NCBI RefSeq assembly: GCF_019578655.1
Contig: NC_063259.1
Coordinates: 3,274,001 to 3,338,000, forward strand
Direction of reading: 5' to 3'
DNA length: 64,000 bases
Source: Ricinus communis
Lineage: Eukaryota; Streptophyta; Magnoliopsida; Malpighiales; Euphorbiaceae
Position numbers and translations under genes: made by a program
In this document: positions 58,400-64,000 of the stretch, one piece after another
How positions within the stretch are numbered: position 1 is the first letter of the stretch
Layout of the letters: the number at the start of each line of letters is the position of its first letter
Notes under the pieces: model-generated
The model's database searches: none
The model's input: only the letters and a program-made list of their open reading frames with translations
Told to the model about the DNA's origin: nothing

Positions 58400-59993
58400 G
58401 GAAAAGCAAATGTTGTGGCAGATGCACTTAGTAGGAAGACTTTGGAAAGGATTGCAGGTATGATTTCATATCAAATGAGTTCCTTAATTTCTCTAAGAGC
58501 TATGGATATGCATTTTTCAATAAAGAATGGGGTACTATTGACTACAATGAAGACTAATCCCCATATATTAGATGAGATCAAACAGGCACAAGGTAGTGAT
58601 GCATACTTAAAGAAGTTATAGAAGAAGGTGCAAGATGGTAAGAAAAATGAACTAATCGAGCGAGACGATGGAATGTGGGTTATCAAAACCAGGGTGTATG
58701 TACCTAATGTAGCCGCATTGAAACAAAAGATTCTGTGGGAGGCTCACAATTCTCCTTATTCAATACACCCAGGGAGTACAAAAATATATAACAATTTGAA
58801 GCCACATTACTGGTGGTCAGGCATGAAGAGGGGAGTTGCAAAATATGTAGCTAAATGCCTAACTTGTCAACATGTGAAAGTAGAACATCAATCACCTGCA
58901 AGTAAATTAAAATCTTTAATTATACCTGAGTGGAAATGGGAAAGAATTACTATGGACTTTATTGTTGGTTTGCCTCGCACTTTTAGGAGAAATGATGCTA
59001 TTTGAGTAATAGTTGATAGGTTAACAAAATCAGCACACTTTTTACCTATTCAATAAAATGATTCATTGGATAAGCTAGCCAACTTGTATGTGAAAGAAAT
59101 TGTTAGGTTGCATGGTGTACTTATCTCCATTGTTTCAGACAGGGATCCTCGGTTTACATCTCATTTCTAGAAGAGCTTATAAGTGGCAATGGGAACTAAA
59201 TTGTATTTCAGTACTGCATTTCATCCACAGACATATGAGCAATCTGAGAGAACCATTCAAACTTTTAAAGACATGTTATGGGCTTGTGCATTAGAATATA
59301 GCGGAAATTGGGATTAACAGGTAGCACTTATGGAATTTGCTTACAATAATAGTTTTCATTCTAGTATTGGTATGCCACCATATGAGGCATTATATGGGAG
59401 AAAATGTAGAAGCCCTATATATTGGAATGTAGAAGGGTTGAGACAATTGGAAGGTCCTGAAATTGTTTAAGATACAAGTTGTGAAGTAGTGCATCAAGGC
59501 CGCATAAGATAGACAGAAAAGCTATGCAGATAAACACAGAAGGGAAATTGAGTATGAAGTGGGGGATAAGGTTTTCTTGAAAGTATCACCATAGAGGGGT
59601 ATCCTTCGATTTGGTAAACAAGGTAAACTGACTCCTCGATATATTGGGCCGTATGAGATTTTAGAACGGGTTGGTCCTTTAGCCTATAGACTTGCATTAC
59701 CCCCAGAGTTAGCTCAGGTACATAATGTTTTCCATGTTTCTATGCTTCAACGATATCAATATGATCCTAGCCATATTATTAGGACACCAGAAATTGAAGT
59801 TTCTGAGAAACTGACATATGTTAAAGAACAGATTTAGATATTAGACCGACAGGTTAGAAAATTAAAAAATAAGGAAATTCTTATGGTAAAGGTGAAATGG
59901 AGTCAACATTCGTCTAAGGAAGCAACTTGGGAAGTAGAGAAGCATATGATAGATAAATACCCGAACTTATTTGGCATGTCTGTTGGTGAGTAG
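58400..59993 (+). pseudogene. Chromovirus (Tekay/Del-like) pol tail: RNase H end, integrase, chromodomain
   Basis: The start GKANVVADALSRK is the RNase H end. Then MWVIKTRVYVPNVAALKQKI, EAHNSPYSIHPGSTKIY with YVAKCLTCQHVKVEHQSP (zinc HHCC), ITMDFIVGLPRT (first Asp), [14 protein letters not shown] (second Asp) and FHPQTYEQSERTIQ (Glu), then AYNNSFHSSIGMPPYEALYG. The C-terminus gives GKLTPRYIGPYEILERVGPL and HNVFHVSMLQRY, and a chromodomain (VKVKWSQHSSKEATWEVE). Stops at 58619, 59003 and several beyond 59050 inactivate it. The chromodomain identifies the chromovirus clade. The left end is cut by the Athila LTR. Confidence 0.88.
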
Positions 59994-60031
59994 TTAATTT
60001 CGAGGACGAAATTTTCTAAGTAGGTAGGAAT
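59994..60031 (+). promoter_or_regulatory. Polypurine-tract region of the chromovirus
   Basis: AATTTCGAGGACGAAATTTT followed by AAGTAGGTAGGAAT, the usual chromovirus context before the 3' LTR. The purine run is degraded. Confidence 0.7.
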
Positions 60032-62394
60032 TGTCACAAGTGAATTTTTTTAATTAATAATTAATATTCATTAGCATGTCATTAAACATGTCATTTGCAT
60101 CATTATTATGTGTAGCACATTTAATTATATTATGTGGTAAAAAAAATAATGATAAATTATTATTTAGTCAAATATAGATATTAGAAATGGTTTTGGATTA
60201 AATTGTCAAGTTAGAAAGAATAAGGAGTAAATTATAATTTTTTCTTAAAAAAATAATAATAAAATATTAGATGATATTTATAAGACTATGTTTCACTTCT
60301 TCATCCTCTCATAGCTAATTCCTCTCCTTCATAACTTCTCTTCTCCTAATTTAATCCATTTTCTTAGAAAAAATTTCACAAACTTGAATTAGCAATTAAG
60401 TAGTAGGTTACTTCTTCTCATGAGATTGAAGGTTTGAGCTCTTCATAACTAAAGAAAACAAAGGTGAGTAATTTTAATTTCTTTGTTTTGCTGTAAATTG
60501 GGACTAATGATATGAAATTATTGATGATTATGTGTTTTGGAATTGTTTTAATCAAGAGTGAACATACTATTACTTATGATCTTGAAGCTGAAATTTCTGG
60601 GCAGAATGTTTCACTTCTGATTTCGTAACCTTAGAGGATTAATTTCGAAAACTTCTAACATGAAAGTTGTAGGTGTATGTCTCAGGAATATTTCTATAAA
60701 ATAGTTTTGCAGAATGTTGAGTGAGCATGCATAAGGTCACGAATTGCTGCTGCTCTGTTTGTGGTTCAGTAGGTGACTTGGTTTTTATACTGAAGTTTTG
60801 AGGCCTTTAGAGGCTGAACCAGACAAAGAGTTACAAATTAAAGTTGTTTATTTATGTATCTAGTATATGTCTATGAAATTGCATAATTTTTGGTTGAGTA
60901 TAACGTGAGATATATGGAACTTAATATGGCCTACTCGAAATTGTTTTAAGCAGAAATCGGATTTAGGATTCATAAATTTGTTACTAATTTTATGTTTCAC
61001 AACTTGAGCTAGAGAAGTCCAAATTGAGTAAAATTAGTGTCTATAGAAACTTTAGGATGTTAGCTTTATATCTGTAGAGTTTCATTAGAAACGTTATTCA
61101 TTTGGCTGGTCATTTAATGGGGAACTTTTTACTGTTCCGTTTAAATGGAAATTGGAGCAATTGTATTGAAAATGCTATAACTATTTTTATGCAAATGATT
61201 TTGAAGTGATTCTTTCTGCTATGGTTTCTATAAAAATGAAAGTGTAATTCTGAGAAAGATGGGATTTTTATTAATTGTACATAATTTTTGGTGTAATTTC
61301 TAAGTCAGTACCTACAAGCTGCCTACATCAACAAATATGTTGATTTATTGTCATTCATCTCATGCATCATATTAACATCAAGAATAGATGTTATTTTGTT
61401 GAAATGTGATATTTTATAGATATTATAAATATGTATATTTATGCTTTGTGATTGAATTGTATTTGTATTGAATATTTGAATAGGTTCGTCCAAAGACAAG
61501 GAAAAGGTAAGAGAAAAAGAATAGGATTACTTTGTTATCCTATAAATTTTGGTAAGTATTTAATAGACTAAACTTTGTGTATACTCAGTAGGAATTGCTA
61601 TGTTTGATTACTTGATAATCTTGCTATGTTTGACTACTTGATAATCTCTTGGTTGACTGAGTTGGTATTGGTTATGTTCTTGGCCTATTGTGAAGTGAAT
61701 TGATTATGATTAAGGATTGATGACTCTTGAATTGATATTATGTGATCAGGAAAGCTGAGCCAGGCGGATAGCTACCCGAGTATGTGAGATGGCAAGACTC
61801 AGCCGGGCGGATAGTCTTGTCAAGTGGTCACTGAAATGTGAAAAATGTGAAGAAATGTGAGGATGAGTCATCTAATCCTAATTTGATGGAAATAATATGG
61901 AATTGAATTATTTGATTTGGTTGAGTTTGAGATTATTTGCATTATGTGAGATGAAATTATTTGTTTATGAGAATAATTGAAATGGTTGATTTTGTGATTG
62001 TCAGTTAAGTATTGGTATAATTTTCTGTAGTTGATAAGACTTGATAATTCTTGCCTAATATACTATAGTTTAGTAAATTAAATGCGTATTGAGTCGCCAG
62101 CTTATTTCTTAGCAATCTTTCCAGGTTAGTGCAGTTTTAGATAGCCTTAGTTGTGCATTGCTCTCTTTGCATCAGTCAACATTATCAGGTGGGGCAGAGG
62201 AGTTATCTCAAGCATTTGGGCCTTTTGGGTACTTATGTGAATTAAACTAATGTATAAATATTCCTTATATATATTAAGTGTGTTATGCCACTTAAATTGT
62301 ATGAATGTATATTGTAACTAAGTAATAAATTATGTTTATAAAGTTAATTATATATATTGCTATACAATTGGATGTTTTGAGTTTGAGTGTTACA
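60032..62394 (+). repeat. Chromovirus 3' LTR
   Basis: It starts TGTCACAAGTG after the PPT and ends GAGTGTTACA, where the minus-strand Tat reading frame resumes. About 2.36 kb, typical of Tekay-like LTRs. It includes two copies of an agccgggcggatag-like word (61750-61815). Confidence 0.75.
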
Positions 62395-62790
62395 ACCTAA
62401 CCCTGCACCTCTTGCATTTACTGCTTTATCGAAGTACATCCTCCATTGTTGGATTTCAATTGCCTCTAGATTCTCATCAGCAAACTCTAGATCCTAAGGG
62501 TCGTCTCCCTCAATTGCATTATGCAGTAGAAATTATGCTACAGCTCTTCCCTTAACTACCTTCTTGGCAATGTATTCAATGTCGAATTCTGTTCGAAGCA
62601 CTAACCATCTAGCCAACTTTTCCATAAGAGATAGAGATTTGGAAAGATACTTTAACTGGGTCTATTTTTAAAATCGCTTGAACCCTACAAGACTAGAAAT
62701 AGTGTCTCAACTTTCTCATAGCCCATATCATAGCCAAGAAAGTCTTCTCTACGATATTGTATTTTGACTCATAGGATAGCAATTATAAGA
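62395..62790 (-). pseudogene. Tat/Ogre-like RNase H plus start of second RNase H
   Basis: Minus reading: VEKTFLAMIWAMRKLRHYF (about 62757-62700), then after shifts ARWLVLRTEFDIEYIAKKVV and KGRAVA, and WRMYFDKAVNARGAGLG (62449-62399). The RNase H end, linker and second RNase H start (WRMYFDGAV type) in tandem are specific to the Tat/Ogre lineage. The chromovirus LTR interrupts it at 62394 and a copia-like LTR begins at 62813. Confidence 0.75.
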
Positions 62791-62812
62791 GTATGTCGTA
62801 AAGATAAGGAGT

Positions 62813-64000
62813 TGTTAGATGATCTATGTTATACATCATAATTGATGGCTTACAATTATATTAAAGGCATTGTTTGACTCTAATGATATGAGTAGTCGGG
62901 CATTATCAAGAGATAATCCAAACCGTTAGAGATGAATACCATGGAATGTAAACAGAAATGTAAGAGAAATTATAAAGAAAGTTTATAATGGTGAGGTTCT
63001 CATTACATACATTCCTAAACTTTATTGATAATCGATGTTTGATCAAGAATTAGATATTGATCATTGGATATTGATCAAATGCTCGAGACTGCAATTATGT
63101 GTTATCAATTACTTATAAAGTAAGTAATCTGTTTCATAAGGTTGAGGAATAGGGATTCCGAGATAAGCATATGGGTGCTTGTTACAAGCACAAGTTTATT
63201 AAACATGACCACACTGAGTAGTCCATATGGAATTTACCCAAGTATCTACGGACAATACTCTTGTGACAATCATGTAAGACGTGATCCTTAAACTTGAGAT
63301 AACAGTATATTATCTTATATGAGGATTACTATACTTTGATGCTACCTTATACTCTCCTATCCATGCAGCACTCATTAAGTATAGTAAGAGTCATGAAGAT
63401 AATAAGTTTTCAATAAAGAGTTCATTGCCCAAGGTAATATGTCATAGGATATTATCCTGATGATTCTTGATATGTTCTACATGGAAATTCTTGGCCAATG
63501 TCGTATGAATGTAGATTATGAAAAGTGTTTCATAGATCTTATTCAAAATGTTATATGCAATTATCAAGAACAAATATTATTGCTTCAATTATCAAATTGA
63601 CCCTTGTATCCATACTCTATGAATCAATTGGGATAAAAATATAATGAAAGGATTCAATTGCATTGTAATATTGTTCACTATAAAGGTTGATTAAAGCAGT
63701 TTAATCATTGCTATACATTTGGGTGGTCATGATGCATTGCTAGATGCCAATCTTGATCTATGAATATGGATTAAGTTATATAAGAGAATTAATATTAAAT
63801 TAAAAGAGTTTCATTCATAATCCATATTCATTGCCAACAAGTTAGGAATCTTTTGGGTCACACACATATAGAATTTAAGTGAGGATTAAAATGAGGCTGG
63901 ATTGGGCTTCAACTCATATATATTGGACCTAAATAAAGGTTAATTAATTAAGACCTAATGGGACTTGTATAATGGGTCTATGATGGGTTTATTATCTATG
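62813..64000 (+). repeat. Copia-like LTR, cut by the window edge
   Basis: It starts TGTTAGATGATC, sharing TGTTAGATG with the LTR at 49043. Internal phrases such as ttcttggccaatgtcg and tgcattgctagatgccaatc parallel ttggccgaggtaatt and ttgctagacgtcac in that LTR. The right end, PBS and coding region are outside the window. Confidence 0.5.

Noticed and set aside
1..64000. tRNA or rRNA genes
   Set aside because: No cloverleaf with A and B boxes or rRNA-like conserved stretch was noticed; only tRNA-complementary primer sites were seen.

Overview
The window looks like a repeat-rich intergenic stretch of a dicot plant nuclear genome. It is AT-rich, is dominated by plant-lineage LTR retrotransposons (Athila, Tat/Ogre-like, chromovirus and several Ty1/copia families) plus an L1-type LINE, and holds one intact host gene, an organic cation/carnitine transporter (42731-44275). 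The species cannot be named from sequence alone. All family assignments come from reading translations and recognising motifs; no search was run.

Layout, left to right. 1-6690: 3' half of a decayed Athila-type Ty3/gypsy element on +, with the integrase tail, a spacer carrying a GC-rich TATA block and a candidate intron, a broken ORF-1 (PF03078-like), a long 3' untranslated part and a truncated LTR. 7440-9020: an LTR-like GC-repeat/TATA region, perhaps Tat/Ogre. 9774-11491: a SIRE/Maximus-like copia LTR. 11853-12250: last two exons of an unidentified pseudogene. 12672-22760: a minus-strand L1-type LINE (ORF1 tail, endonuclease, RT, zf-RVT, RNase H), split by a copia 5' fragment (14210-15055) and by a complete copia element (16386-21318, TSD TATTG). 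25800-31840: a second complete copia element with a candidate splice donor and gag start codon inside its LTR. 31841-42670: AT-rich DNA with several tandem and dispersed repeats, including an apparently exact 331 bp tandem duplication.

After the transporter, 46030-48740 holds eroded TE coding relics and a cluster of perfect palindromes. 49043-50941 is a copia LTR with eight about 54 bp hairpin repeats just upstream of its TATA box. 52281-58399 is a minus-strand, internally deleted Athila element whose gag is interrupted by a solo LTR of its own family (TSD TCAAG), giving a large inverted LTR pair. 58400-62394 is a chromovirus pol tail plus 3' LTR. It sits in a minus-strand Tat/Ogre RNase H fragment (62395-62790). 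A further copia-like LTR runs from 62813 off the right edge.

Nearly every retroelement reading frame is broken. The in-frame stops I can interpret mostly replace Gln or Trp codons, as expected from C-to-T or G-to-A decay of methylated, silenced elements. No operon-like or multi-gene host system is visible. The interest lies in the cis-regulatory and splicing architecture of the elements and in their nesting.
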